Origin: DATFVJ01 sp963727015
GTDB lineage: Bacteria; Actinomycetota; Actinomycetes; Streptosporangiales; Streptosporangiaceae
Assembly: GCA_963727015.1 (NCBI GenBank)
Contig: CAVSEV010000011.1
Coordinates: 620,001-684,000 of the forward strand
DNA: 64,000 nt
Direction: 5' to 3'
A model generated the notes under the pieces. The model saw only the letters and a list, made by a program, of their open reading frames with translations. It was not told the DNA's origin and ran no database searches. This document shows positions 45,812 through 54,148 of the stretch, one piece after another. A program made the translations under genes and the position numbers. How positions within the stretch are numbered: the stretch's first letter is position 1; each line of letters opens with the position of its first letter.

Positions 45812-47203
45812 GTGGCTGGCTCGCCGGGCGCGCGCGTGGCTGACTTGGCCGGCGCCCGGGCGGGTGCGACGGGCGGTGTTTCCGGTTCCACGCCGGTACT
45901 TGCCGCCGCGGCGCTGGCGGGCACAGCGCTCGCGTTCCTTGAAAAGCTGCCGTGCAGGAACGGGGGCTGGAACATCCCGGGCAGGCAGTTCCAGCTGGCC
46001 TGCTACACCGACATCTACCCGCTGTATTTCGGCGAGCGGCTAGCCAACGGTAAGGTGCCCTACACTGGCCACCCAGTCGAATACCCGGTCCTGATCGGCG
46101 CGGCAATGCAGGCGGCCGCCTGGCTGGTTCGCTCGATCAGCGACCCTTTCGCCCGGGGTCAGCGGTTCTTCGACGTCACCGTGGCCGGGCTCGCCGTGTG
46201 TGCCATCGTTGGGGTCCTCGCCACTGCCTACACGGCCGGTCCGGCCAGACGGCGTGACGCGCTGCTCGTCGCGTTGAGCCCGGGCCTGATCCTGTCCGCG
46301 TTCATCAACTGGGACCTGATCGCGATGGCATTGGTCGCGGCAGGCATGGCTGCCTGGGCGGCCCGGCGGAATGTACTCGCCGGGGTGCTGCTTGGGCTCG
46401 CAGTCGCCACCAAGTTCTACCCTTTGGTTTTCTTCGGCCCGCTGCTGCTGCTCTGCCTGCGAGCGGGACGTATGCGGGCATTCTGGGTGGCGACCGGGTC
46501 GGCCGCGCTGGCCTGGCTCGCGGTCAACGTGCCGGTGATGCTGGCCGCTCCGGCAGGCTGGCGTACGTTCTACAGTTTCAGCCGGACGCGGCCCGCCGAC
46601 TGGGGCGCGATCTGGTACTTCTTCGAAACGCGGCGGGTGCCGCTGCTCGGCACCGTGAACCTGGGCACCCTGAACGAACTCAGCGCCTTCGCCTTCGCTA
46701 TCGGCTGCGTGGCGATCGCGGTGCTGGCAATGGCCGCGCCGCGCAGGCCACGGCTGCCACAGTTGTTCTTCCTCGCGCTAGCGGTGTTCCTGCTCACCAA
46801 CAAGGTGTGGTCGCCGCAGTACGTGATCTGGCTGGTGCCTCTCGCGGTCCTGGCCAGGCCGCGGCTTGGCGCGTACCTGCTCTGGCAGATCGCGGAGGCA
46901 GGCTATTTCCTCGCTATCTGGTGGTATCTGCTCACCGTGCCCGGCGAGTCCGCAGGCGTGACCGGATTCCACGGGATCGGGCAGGGCTGGTACTTCACCG
47001 CTCTCCTCCTCCGTTTCGCCACCACCGCACTGCTTGCCGCGCTTGTCGTCAGGGACGTTCTGCGCCCGGATGGCGATGTGGTGCGTGCCGACGGGGAGGA
47101 CGACCCGGCGGGCGGTGTGCTCGCCGGTGCCCCGGACGTCTTCGTGCTGCGCCGCGGTGCACGCCGTCCCGCCCCGCTGATCGGGCAGGCAAGAACCGGG
47201 TAG
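45812..47203 (+). CDS. GT87-type polytopic membrane glycosyltransferase (DUF2029)
   Basis: Integral membrane protein with about ten hydrophobic segments. Family features: LEKLPCRNGGWN after the first segment, CYTDIYPLYFGERLANGKVPY (acidic catalytic loop outside the membrane), HPVEYPVLIG, and VATKFYPLVFFGP. Such enzymes use polyprenyl-phosphate sugars to build cell envelope glycans. The GTG at 45812 has no clear ribosome binding site. Another frame starting with ATG at 45657, 33 bp after the PBP stop, encodes a Pro-rich hydrophilic segment typical of the missing N-terminus; one extra base near 45850 would join them into 515 residues. Confidence 0.85.
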   Translation: MAGSPGARVADLAGARAGATGGVSGSTPVLAAAALAGTALAFLEKLPCRNGGWNIPGRQFQLACYTDIYPLYFGERLANGKVPYTGHPVEYPVLIGAAMQAAAWLVRSISDPFARGQRFFDVTVAGLAVCAIVGVLATAYTAGPARRRDALLVALSPGLILSAFINWDLIAMALVAAGMAAWAARRNVLAGVLLGLAVATKFYPLVFFGPLLLLCLRAGRMRAFWVATGSAALAWLAVNVPVMLAAPAGWRTFYSFSRTRPADWGAIWYFFETRRVPLLGTVNLGTLNELSAFAFAIGCVAIAVLAMAAPRRPRLPQLFFLALAVFLLTNKVWSPQYVIWLVPLAVLARPRLGAYLLWQIAEAGYFLAIWWYLLTVPGESAGVTGFHGIGQGWYFTALLLRFATTALLAALVVRDVLRPDGDVVRADGEDDPAGGVLAGAPDVFVLRRGARRPAPLIGQARTG

Positions 47204-47208
47204 CGCGA

Positions 47209-47223
47209 CGGCCCGGCGGGCCG
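47209..47223. terminator. Short GC hairpin between convergent genes
   Basis: CGGCCC pairs with GGGCCG across GGC, in the 49-bp space between the convergent glycosyltransferase and endonuclease IV genes. No T-tract. Its placement fits a bidirectional terminator. Confidence 0.35.
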
Positions 47224-47252
47224 CCCCGCGCAGCCGTTAGGGGCGTGCCTGG

Positions 47253-48047
47253 TCAGCTGCGGCCGAGCTGGCCGCGGAGGAAGCGGATATCCGCCGCCTG
47301 GCCGTCATCGTCATCCGGTGTCTCGCAGACGACCGGCGCTCCCGCCGCACGTACCACCTCGACTATGAGCTTCGGGTCGATCGTGCCGCGCTCGAGGTTG
47401 TCGTGCCTGTCGCGGCCGGACCCGAACTCGTCCCTGCTGTTGTTGCAATGCACAAGGTCGATGCGCCCGGTGATGGCGGTGACCCTGTTAACGATTCCCT
47501 GCAGCTCCTCGCCACCCGCGTGCGCGTGACAGGTGTCCAGGCAGAACCCTGCGTGCCCGGCGGAAGCAGCTACGCCGATGGCATCCCAGAGCCTGGCGAT
47601 CGCCTCGAGGGTCCTTGCCATCGCGTTGCCGCCACCCGCCGTATTCTCGATCAGGACGCGGAGCGGGAACTCGGCCCGCTCGAAGACCTTCTGCCAGTTG
47701 GCGAAGCCCGCGGCCGGATCGGCTGCAGCGAGCACGTGGCCGCCATGCACAATGAGTGCCTTCGCCCCGATCGACGCGGCCGCATCCGCGTATTGGGTGA
47801 GCAGCTTGCGGCTGGGGATCCGGATCCGGTTGTTGGTGGTGGCGACATTAATCAAGTAGGGCGCGTGCACATAAAGGTCCAGCCCCGCCGCCCGGGCGGA
47901 TCGCCGGAATTCGTCCAGGTCGGCCGGCAGAACCGGTGCGTCGTACCGCTGCGGGTCGCCGAGGAAGAACTGCACGACATCCGCGCCGCGGGCAACTGCC
48001 GCAGCGATCGGGTCGGCCTGGTGGACATGAGCTCCGATGCGCAGCAC
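47253..48047 (-). CDS. nfo: Deoxyribonuclease IV (endonuclease IV family)
   Basis: TIM-barrel AP endonuclease that cleaves 5' to abasic sites using three metal ions. Ligand-bearing motifs are visible: RIGAHVHQADPIAAA, DLYVHAPYLINVA, VHGGHVL, FPLRVLIENTAGGG (Glu), HAGFCLDTCHAHAGG, and VHCNNSRDEFGSGRDRHDNL. The GTG at 48047 gives 264 residues and begins at the family start, VLRIGAHV. It could act on other substrates, as some family members are sugar isomerases, but the motif set favours Nfo. Confidence 0.88.
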   Translation of the reverse strand: MLRIGAHVHQADPIAAAVARGADVVQFFLGDPQRYDAPVLPADLDEFRRSARAAGLDLYVHAPYLINVATTNNRIRIPSRKLLTQYADAAASIGAKALIVHGGHVLAAADPAAGFANWQKVFERAEFPLRVLIENTAGGGNAMARTLEAIARLWDAIGVAASAGHAGFCLDTCHAHAGGEELQGIVNRVTAITGRIDLVHCNNSRDEFGSGRDRHDNLERGTIDPKLIVEVVRAAGAPVVCETPDDDDGQAADIRFLRGQLGRS

Positions 48048-48129
48048 GCCTTCGAGCCTAGTGCGCGTTAGGCGCTGGACCGGGCCGCTGGCGGCGTGCG
48101 GGTACTCGGCTGACGCCGGTTGTGGCCGG

Positions 48130-48450
48130 TCATGCGGACAGCGAGAACCCGCCGTGCGCGATGCCAAGCCCAGCGCCGACGAATCCGCCGATGATCCCCA
48201 CCACGATGAGCATCCGCTCGCCCCGCGTCGCCGAGACGAACTGTGCATACATGCCGAGCGCGAAGCAGATCATGCCGAGCACGGTGGCAGCCAGGTGTGT
48301 CTGCACGATCAGCCCGAGAGCGAACGCGACGATCCCGCCGATGCAGACGAACACGGTTAGCGCGTTCATCAGCGGATGACGCTTGCCGTCGGTGTTGAGC
48401 GTCAGGTGCGACGCCGGCGGCGTGTCCTGAATCTGAGTGTCGTCAGGCAC
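48130..48450 (-). CDS. Small membrane protein, unknown function
   Basis: 106 residues with three hydrophobic segments (NALTVFVCIGGIVAFALGLIV; TVLGMICFALGMYAQF; MLIVVGIIGGFVGAGLGIAH). The GTG at 48450 is chosen for GGAGG about six bases upstream; the longer frame to 48675 would cover the divergent rpsF promoter. Similar small proteins occur next to rpsF in actinomycetes. No catalytic motif is seen. Confidence 0.8.
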   Translation of the reverse strand: MPDDTQIQDTPPASHLTLNTDGKRHPLMNALTVFVCIGGIVAFALGLIVQTHLAATVLGMICFALGMYAQFVSATRGERMLIVVGIIGGFVGAGLGIAHGGFSLSA

Positions 48451-48675
48451 GGGAGCCACCTCCACAGGTGTACCTCTTGCCGATATACACCACAGGTGTT
48501 CCCGTGTCCATGCCGCTGGAATCCCGCCGCAGGAGCGGCGTCGGCAATGTGGCCCTGGCATCGGTGCGCCCTTGGTAAGCTGACTCGACCGCGTCAGGCC
48601 GTCGGGGCAAAGGCGCGGATTCCTCCTGTCACGGAGAGACCGTGACCGCCAGTCCAGGGGAGGCCTGAGCCGCAT

Positions 48676-48966
48676 ATGCGCCAGTATGAATTGATGATCA
48701 TCCTTGAGCCAGGGCTTGAGGAGCGGACGGTCCAGCCATCGCTCGATCAGTTCCTCAAGGTCGTTCAGACTGGCGGTGGCACCGTGCAGAAGGTCGACGT
48801 GTGGGGGCGCAGGCGCCTGGCATACGAGATCGACAAGAAGTCCGAGGGCATATACGCGGTGATCGACCTAACCGCCGATCCGGGCACCGTGCGGGAACTC
48901 GACCGGCAGTTGAACCTCAACGAGGGCGTGCTGCGCACCAAGGTCATGCGCCCCGAGCGACACTGA
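48676..48966 (+). CDS. rpsF: 30S ribosomal protein S6
   Basis: Small-subunit protein that binds S18 on 16S rRNA. The product (96 residues) begins MRQYELMIILEPGLEERTV and contains VWGRRRLAYEIDKKSEGIY, both family hallmarks. The ATG has GGGGAGG upstream. It heads the rpsF-ssb-rpsR-rplI cluster. Confidence 0.98.
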   Translation: MRQYELMIILEPGLEERTVQPSLDQFLKVVQTGGGTVQKVDVWGRRRLAYEIDKKSEGIYAVIDLTADPGTVRELDRQLNLNEGVLRTKVMRPERH

Positions 48967-49060
48967 CACCGGCGCAGGGGCGCCGAGGGCATACCGCCCG
49001 TGCTGGCGTCCGGCGTCACCCCCACCCATCCACCATCCGAACCGACCGGGAGCACGGCCG

Positions 49061-49591
49061 ATGGCAGGCGACACCCAGATCACGATCGTCGGCAATCTAA
49101 CTAGCGATCCGGAACTCCGCTATACCCCGAACGGCCAGGCCGTGGCGCGCTTCAGCGTGGCCTCGACGCCGCGGTTCCGCGACAACGCAAGCGGCGAGTG
49201 GAAGGACGGCGATCCCCTCTTCCTGTCATGCGACATCTGGCGGCAGGCCGCTGAGAATGTCGCGGAGACTCTGCAGCGGGGTATGCGAGTGATCGTCCAG
49301 GGTAGGTTGCGGCAGCGTTCGTACGAGACCCGCGAGGGCGAAAAGCGCACCGTTTACGAGGTTACGGTGGACGAGGTCGGCCCCTCGCTGCGCTACGCGT
49401 CGGCCAAGGTCACCAAGACCGCCCGTTCCGGTGGCGGCTTTGGTGGTGGCCCGGGTGGGCCAGGCGGGGGCTCAAGCCGTGACTCCGGTGGGGGTCCCGG
49501 TGGGTCGGGTGGGGCAGCGGACGACCCGTGGGCGACCACCGGGACCGGCTCCAGTGGAGGCGACAGCTTCTCCGATGAGCCGCCCTTCTGA
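49061..49591 (+). CDS. ssb: Single-stranded DNA-binding protein
   Basis: Tetrameric OB-fold protein that protects ssDNA. The OB fold covers about residues 1-115 (TQITIVGNLTSDPELRYTPN; FRDNASGEWKDGDPLFLSC), followed by a Gly-rich flexible linker and the acidic C-terminal tip DSFSDEPPF that recruits partner proteins. The product has 176 residues. A perfect hairpin overlaps the stop codon (49584-49614). Confidence 0.97.
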   Translation: MAGDTQITIVGNLTSDPELRYTPNGQAVARFSVASTPRFRDNASGEWKDGDPLFLSCDIWRQAAENVAETLQRGMRVIVQGRLRQRSYETREGEKRTVYEVTVDEVGPSLRYASAKVTKTARSGGGFGGGPGGPGGGSSRDSGGGPGGSGGAADDPWATTGTGSSGGDSFSDEPPF

Positions 49592-49614
49592 CCCGGCGGC
49601 GCCGGGTCAGAAGG
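49584..49614. terminator. Perfect 14-bp hairpin over the ssb stop codon
   Basis: CCTTCTGACCCGGC and GCCGGGTCAGAAGG pair across GGC. The stem includes the ssb stop codon (TGA). No T-tract follows. It could attenuate transcription into rpsR-rplI or stabilise the ssb mRNA. Confidence 0.6.
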
Positions 49615-49642
49615 TGCCGGACCCTTACTCACCGGCGGGACT

Positions 49643-49765
49643 CCGGAACCCCAGCACCCTGCTCACCCAGGGGGCGACCCCCGGAACCCCGCACCCTGCT
49701 CACCCGGGGGGCGACCCCCGGAACCCCGCACCCTGCTCACCCGGGGGGCGACCCCCGGAACCCCG
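49643..49765 (+). repeat. 37-bp tandem repeats between ssb and rpsR
   Basis: A unit beginning CCGGAACCCC and ending GGGGGGCGACCC recurs with a 37-bp period: a variant at 49643-49680, exact copies at 49681-49717 and 49718-49754, then a partial copy. It contains complementary C- and G-runs and may form stable secondary structure in the mRNA. Confidence 0.85.
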
Positions 49766-49826
49766 CGATAGAAACCGATAACGACCATCCCCGCCGCAGG
49801 CGGGGCTCTTGAGAGGGAGCACCACG

Positions 49827-50063
49827 ATGGCCAAGGCACCGGCACGCAAGCCGAAGAAGAAGGTGTGCCTTTTCTGCCAGGAGAAGATCTCCTACGTCGA
49901 CTACAAGGACATTGGGCTGCTGCGGAAGTTCATCTCCGACCGTGGCAAGATCCGGGCCCGCCGGGTAACCGGTAACTGCACGCAGCACCAGCGGGACGTC
50001 GCCTCAGCGATCAAGAACGCCCGTGAGATGGCCCTGCTGCCGTACACGAGCACCGCGCGCTGA
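49827..50063 (+). CDS. rpsR: 30S ribosomal protein S18
   Basis: Small-subunit protein that pairs with S6. The product (78 residues) has the zinc-type Cys pair KVCLFCQEKISYVDYKD and the family core RKFISDRGKIRARRVTG. The ATG at 49827 has GAGGGAGC seven bases upstream. rplI follows 14 bp after the stop. This Cys-containing paralogue is the one normally found in the rpsF cluster. Confidence 0.97.
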   Translation: MAKAPARKPKKKVCLFCQEKISYVDYKDIGLLRKFISDRGKIRARRVTGNCTQHQRDVASAIKNAREMALLPYTSTAR

Positions 50064-50077
50064 GGAGGTATCTGGCG

Positions 50078-50539
50078 ATGAGTCGCACACCCATGAAGCT
50101 CATCCTCACCCACGAGGTCACCGGCCTTGGAGCGCCCGGTGACATCGTCGACGTAGCGGGGGGTTACGGGCGCAATTACCTGATCCCGCGCGGCTTGGCG
50201 ATGCGCTGGACACGTGGCGCGGAGAAGCAAATCGACCTGATCAAGCGGGCCCGCTCGGCACGTGAGATCCGCGGACTCGACGACGCCAAGCAGGTCGCAG
50301 GCCAGCTTGCCGGGCTGACTGTGCGCTTGGAGACCAAGGCAGGGGACACCGGGCGGCTGTTTGGCTCGGTATCCGCAGCCGACATCGCGGCAGCCGTGCG
50401 CGCCGCCGGAGGTCCGGAGCTGGACAGGCGCCGCATCGAGGTCCGCAGCCCGATCAAGACCGTCGGCGCGCACCAGGTTGCTGTGCGGTTGCATCCCGAG
50501 GTCAGCGCCACGCTCGACATTGAGATCACCGGGGCCTGA
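50078..50539 (+). CDS. rplI: 50S ribosomal protein L9
   Basis: Elongated large-subunit protein. The N-terminal domain is MKLILTHEVTGLGAPGDIVD and VAGGYGRNYLIPRGLAM; a connecting helix and C-terminal domain (GRLFGSVSAADIAAAV) follow. A start at the second Met (50093) is also possible. The stop is 14 bp from a convergent small gene. Confidence 0.96.
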   Translation: MSRTPMKLILTHEVTGLGAPGDIVDVAGGYGRNYLIPRGLAMRWTRGAEKQIDLIKRARSAREIRGLDDAKQVAGQLAGLTVRLETKAGDTGRLFGSVSAADIAAAVRAAGGPELDRRRIEVRSPIKTVGAHQVAVRLHPEVSATLDIEITGA

Positions 50540-50553
50540 GGCGGCGGCCGCTG

Positions 50554-50829
50554 CTACGGCGTATCGGCAGCGGAGGGCGGGCTGCGCGGCGCGGGTTCTG
50601 GCGGCCCGGTTTCGGGAGGCCCGGGCGCCGGTCCGGCGGAGCCGTAGCCCGCGGCGCGCCGTGCGAGCTCAGGGTCGAGGTCACCGACCAGAGTCCAGAC
50701 ACTCGCGACCCGCCCGGTCAGCTCCGTCGCGGTCAATGATCCGGGGTTAGCCGCCGCGAGGTCGTCGATCGCCCGGGTAAGCCTCGCGACCTGATCCGAG
50801 GCAGCAGGGCCGGTGTCGTCCGAACGCAT
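50554..50829 (-). CDS. Hypothetical protein, 91 residues
   Basis: Not recognised with confidence. The first 60 residues look helical (DQVARLTRAIDDLAAANPG, LTGRVASVWTLVGDLDPELA); the rest is Pro/Ala-rich. Wobble positions are mostly G/C, as in real genes here. It is convergent with rplI. No membrane segment or signal peptide is seen. Confidence 0.5.
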   Translation of the reverse strand: MRSDDTGPAASDQVARLTRAIDDLAAANPGSLTATELTGRVASVWTLVGDLDPELARRAAGYGSAGPAPGPPETGPPEPAPRSPPSAADTP

Positions 50830-50983
50830 GTTCGAATGCTACCGCCGCGGCGTGCGGTCCGTCCGGCTAATGCGGAGGAGGGGCCGCAGATTCTCCGCTG
50901 GCCGGGCAAACCCGCGTGGGAGCAACGGCTTGCCTGACTGCCGCTCCGCTCGATGTGCAGCAGACGGTCCCATCCGCGTGCAC

Positions 50984-51283
50984 TCAGCCGCGCACCGCGC
51001 CGGTCACCAGCCAAGCCGAGCCATCGCTCGTAGCGTGAGCGTACAGAACCTCGCCCCCAGGCCACGCGCTGTACGCCAGCCACAGCGCGAGGAGGCCGTC
51101 GTGCGACGTCCAGACGAGCGCGACCAGGGGCAGGAACACCGCCAGGCCGATGGGGCCAGCCATGGCCGGGACGGCGTTGAGTGCGACGTTCAGCGGCCGG
51201 TCTGGACCATTCCTCCGTCGAGGGCCGGGCCTGACACCAACGCGCGGCTTGGACACATTGGGATGCGCGTGTCCCGGTGTCAC
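50984..51283 (-). pseudogene. Probable remnant of a MATE-family efflux transporter (C-terminal end)
   Basis: The frame has about 65 residues resembling the last two helices of a DinF-like MATE transporter: ALNAVPAMAGPIGLAVFLP, then LWLAYSAWPGGEVL, ending DGSAWLVTGAVRG, a typical MATE C-terminus. The other ten helices are missing. In Streptomyces a full MATE gene lies at this same position between rplI and dnaB, which supports decay in place. Confidence 0.5.
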
Positions 51284-51642
51284 AGGCGGGTCACTTGTGG
51301 ATAACTAATTTGTATCTGTGGACGTGCATGTGGCTCGGTGACTTTTTTTTACACACAGGGCGTGGATGACGTTCTCGCTGGTGACAGCGGGTTACTGGGA
51401 AGGATCTCGCAGCCATTCCCCACCCTTGTCCCCAGGCTGCGCACATCCGGTGCGGCGTGTCTGCACAGGTCGTCCACAGGCCTGTGCACAGCAGCATTTG
51501 GCCCGCCGGCGGCTGCCCGCAAAACTGTCAGACCTGTCCGCTAGATCTATATGAGCTTGATCTATAGCGGTCAGGATGCATGGCGGCGGCCACCCTCGGC
51601 TGTCGGCTACATGTGCCCGTGGGGGAGGCGGTGGAGGGTGGC
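51284..51642. promoter_or_regulatory. dnaB upstream region with DnaA-box-like sites
   Basis: About 360 bp without a gene. It has a perfect TTATCCACA on the minus strand (51296-51304), TTGTCCCCA (51426-51434) and TCGTCCACA (51470-51478) on the plus strand, a T8 run at 51343-51350, and two GATCTATA copies near 51544-51566. The first 60 bp are A/T-richer than the surroundings. DnaA may regulate dnaB here. Confidence 0.5.
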
Positions 51643-53946
51643 GTGAGCGTCGCGGAGATCGCTTCCCGCGGTGGGGAGTTCGAACGGACGCCACCGCATG
51701 ACGTGGCCGCCGAGCAGTGCGTGCTCGGCGGGATGCTGCTGTCCAAGGACGCCATCTCTGATGTGATCGAGGTGATCCGCCCCCAGGACCACTACCGGCC
51801 CGCGCACCAGATCATCCACGAGGTCATCCTCGACCTCTATGCCCGCGGCGAGCCGGCCGATGCGGTCACCGCCGCCGCCGAGTTGACCAAGCGCGGTGAT
51901 CTCAGCCGCGCCGGGGGAGCGCCGTACCTGCATACCCTGATCGCATCGGTGCCGACCGCGGCCAACGCGGGTTATTACGCCCGGATCGTCCGTGAACGCG
52001 CGATCTTGCGGCGCCTCGTTGAGGTGGGCACGAGGATCGTGCAACTGGGCTATACGGGCGACGGTGACGCGGACGAGCTTGTCGACCGTGCCCAGGCCGA
52101 GGTGTTCGGCGTCACCGACCGGCGCGTCAGCGAGGATTACCTCCCGCTTTCCGAGATCATGCCCGGCACGCTGGACGAGATCGAGGCGATCGGCAGCCGC
52201 GGCGGCGGCATGGTCGGCGTGCCGACCGGGTTCGGCGACCTTGATTCGCTCACCAACGGGCTGCACCCGGGCCAGATGATCGTGATCGCCGCGAGGCCGG
52301 CCGTCGGGAAGGCGCTCGCACTCGGTACGCCGCTGCCGACTCCGGCCGGATGGACGACGATGGGCGACGTCAAGGTCGGTGATTACCTACTTGGAGCGGA
52401 CGGCAAACCGACCAGTGTGCTTGCCGCCACCGACGTCATGTGCGGCCGGCCGTGCTTCGAGGTGGAGTTCGACGACGGCACGGTCGTCATCGCCGACGCG
52501 GAGCACGGCTGGCTGACCGACACCGGCGCCTCACGCAAGTCCGCGCACGCTGCGGCAACCGGACACGACGGATACCGCAACCAGCGGATGTTCGCCTCCG
52601 TCAAGACCACAAGGCAGATCGCCGGCACGGTCCACTTGGACAGTGGTGACAAGCGGCTGAATCACTCCGTCCAGATTGCTGCGGCGCTGGACCTGCCAGC
52701 CGCCGACGTCGCTACTCCTCCATATGTACTTGGTGTCTGGCTTGCAGGAGAGCATTCCGCGGCAGCGTGCTTCGGCTCATTTGCTGGCGCGCTCAACGAC
52801 CTGGGAGTGCTGTCGAATAAGCACATACCGGTCCCTTATCTACGGGGCTCGGAGGCGCAGCGCCGGGCGCTGCTTGCTGGCCTGCTCGACATGGGCGGCG
52901 CGGTGACCGGGGCGGGATCGGTCCAGTTCGCCGTTACCTCCAGGCGGCTCGCGGAGAGTTTTCGCGAACTGGTCACAAGCCTGGGCTATCGGTGCGGTTG
53001 GTCAGAAGAGTCAGTGCGCGGCCGTTCGGCTGAGTCGTCGGTGGCCTACGTCATGACCTTCACCACCGAAGATGACGTATTCCGGCTGGAGCGCAAGCGG
53101 ATCATGCACGAAGACCGGCGGCCGGCCAAGGCGCCGCCGCGCACGCGCCTGCGGTACATCACGGCCGTGCGGGAGATCCCGAGCGTCCCCGTCCGATGCG
53201 TCCAAGTCGATAATCCCGAACATCTTTACCTAGTCGGCCGAGCCATGATCCCGACCCATAACTCCACGCTGGCGCTGGACATCGCGCGGGCTGCCGCGGT
53301 GAGGAACGGGCTGACTACTGTGATCTTCAGCCTGGAGATGGGCCGCAACGAGATCACCATGCGGCTGCTGTCAGCCGAGGCGAGGGTGCCGCTGCACACG
53401 ATGCGCACCGGGCAGATGAGCGATGACGACTGGTCCAGGCTGGCCCGGCGGATGGGCGAGGTGGCGGAGGCCCCGCTGTTCATTGACGACTCGCCGAACA
53501 TGTCGATGATGGAGATCAGGGCCAAGTGCCGCCGACTCAAGCAGCGCCACGACCTGCGGATAGTGATCGTCGATTACATGCAGCTGATGAGCTCGCCGAA
53601 GCGGGTCGAGAGCCGGCAGCAGGAGGTTTCCGAGATGTCGCGGGCCCTCAAGCTGCTCGCGAAGGAACTCGACGTCCCCGTGATCGCTATCTCACAGCTG
53701 AACCGCGGACCCGAGCAACGCAACGACAAGCGCCCGCTCCTTTCTGACCTGCGCGAGTCCGGCAGCATCGAGCAAGATAGCGACGTCGTCATCCTGCTGC
53801 ACCGGGAGGACGCGTACGAGCGGGAATCCCCGCGCGCTGGCGAGGCCGACCTGATCGTGGCCAAGCACCGGAACGGGCCGACCGCCACGGTGACTGTCGC
53901 CTTCCAGGGGCATTACAGCCGTTTCGTCGACATGGCGCCAGGATGA
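51643..53946 (+). CDS. dnaB: Replicative DNA helicase DnaB, intein-containing
   Basis: Hexameric 5'-3' helicase of the replisome. The N-terminal domain begins RTPPHDVAAEQCVLGGMLLS. The RecA-like ATPase domain is interrupted exactly at the P-loop: IAARPAVGK precedes the intein and STLALDIARAAAVR follows it. Beyond that come the DnaB motifs VIVDYMQLMSS (Walker B) and VIAISQLNRGPEQR, and the C-terminal SGSIEQDSDVVILLHREDAY. After splicing the protein would have about 450 residues, the normal size. The GTG at 51643 has GGAGGG just upstream; a longer frame begins at 51580. Confidence 0.97.
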   Translation: MSVAEIASRGGEFERTPPHDVAAEQCVLGGMLLSKDAISDVIEVIRPQDHYRPAHQIIHEVILDLYARGEPADAVTAAAELTKRGDLSRAGGAPYLHTLIASVPTAANAGYYARIVRERAILRRLVEVGTRIVQLGYTGDGDADELVDRAQAEVFGVTDRRVSEDYLPLSEIMPGTLDEIEAIGSRGGGMVGVPTGFGDLDSLTNGLHPGQMIVIAARPAVGKALALGTPLPTPAGWTTMGDVKVGDYLLGADGKPTSVLAATDVMCGRPCFEVEFDDGTVVIADAEHGWLTDTGASRKSAHAAATGHDGYRNQRMFASVKTTRQIAGTVHLDSGDKRLNHSVQIAAALDLPAADVATPPYVLGVWLAGEHSAAACFGSFAGALNDLGVLSNKHIPVPYLRGSEAQRRALLAGLLDMGGAVTGAGSVQFAVTSRRLAESFRELVTSLGYRCGWSEESVRGRSAESSVAYVMTFTTEDDVFRLERKRIMHEDRRPAKAPPRTRLRYITAVREIPSVPVRCVQVDNPEHLYLVGRAMIPTHNSTLALDIARAAAVRNGLTTVIFSLEMGRNEITMRLLSAEARVPLHTMRTGQMSDDDWSRLARRMGEVAEAPLFIDDSPNMSMMEIRAKCRRLKQRHDLRIVIVDYMQLMSSPKRVESRQQEVSEMSRALKLLAKELDVPVIAISQLNRGPEQRNDKRPLLSDLRESGSIEQDSDVVILLHREDAYERESPRAGEADLIVAKHRNGPTATVTVAFQGHYSRFVDMAPG
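52312..53262 (+). other. Intein in the DnaB P-loop (class 3 type)
   Basis: 317 in-frame codons inserted between Lys and Ser of the Walker A motif. Its first residue is Ala (ALALGTPLPTPAGW) rather than Cys or Ser. The class 3 WCT set is seen: Trp in ADAEHGWLTD, Cys in VPVRCVQVDNPEHLYL, and Thr in the end motif IPTHN before Ser+1. This resembles the mycobacterial DnaB inteins at the same site. The middle has two LAGLIDADG-like stretches, LGVWLAGEHS and LLAGLLDMGGAV, but the catalytic Asp is absent from both, so the homing endonuclease is probably inactive while splicing residues are kept. Confidence 0.93.
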
Positions 53947-53983
53947 GGACGCTACCATCCCGGGCTGGTGCTAATCCTCTACG

Positions 53984-54032
53984 GTGCAGCTACTTGCGCA
54001 GTGCAGCCACTTGCGCAGTGCAGCCACTTGCG
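53984..54032 (+). repeat. Three tandem 17-bp repeats after dnaB
   Basis: GTGCAGCYACTTGCGCA occurs at 53984-54000 and 54001-54017, with a 15-bp third copy at 54018-54032. It lies 38 bp after the dnaB stop in the 202-bp spacer before the next gene. Confidence 0.85.
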
Positions 54033-54148
54033 GTCGGCGTCAGCGGTCCGTCAGCATCAGCGCCGCGGATAGCAAGTGCTATAGCGCACGCGATCCGCGG
54101 CACTCCTACCTGGTGGAGCCGGGGCCCGGCGGATGAGAACCTACATGG

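Noticed and set aside
49643..49765. 37-bp repeats as a CRISPR array
   Set aside because: The copies are directly tandem with no spacers, and no cas genes are in the window.
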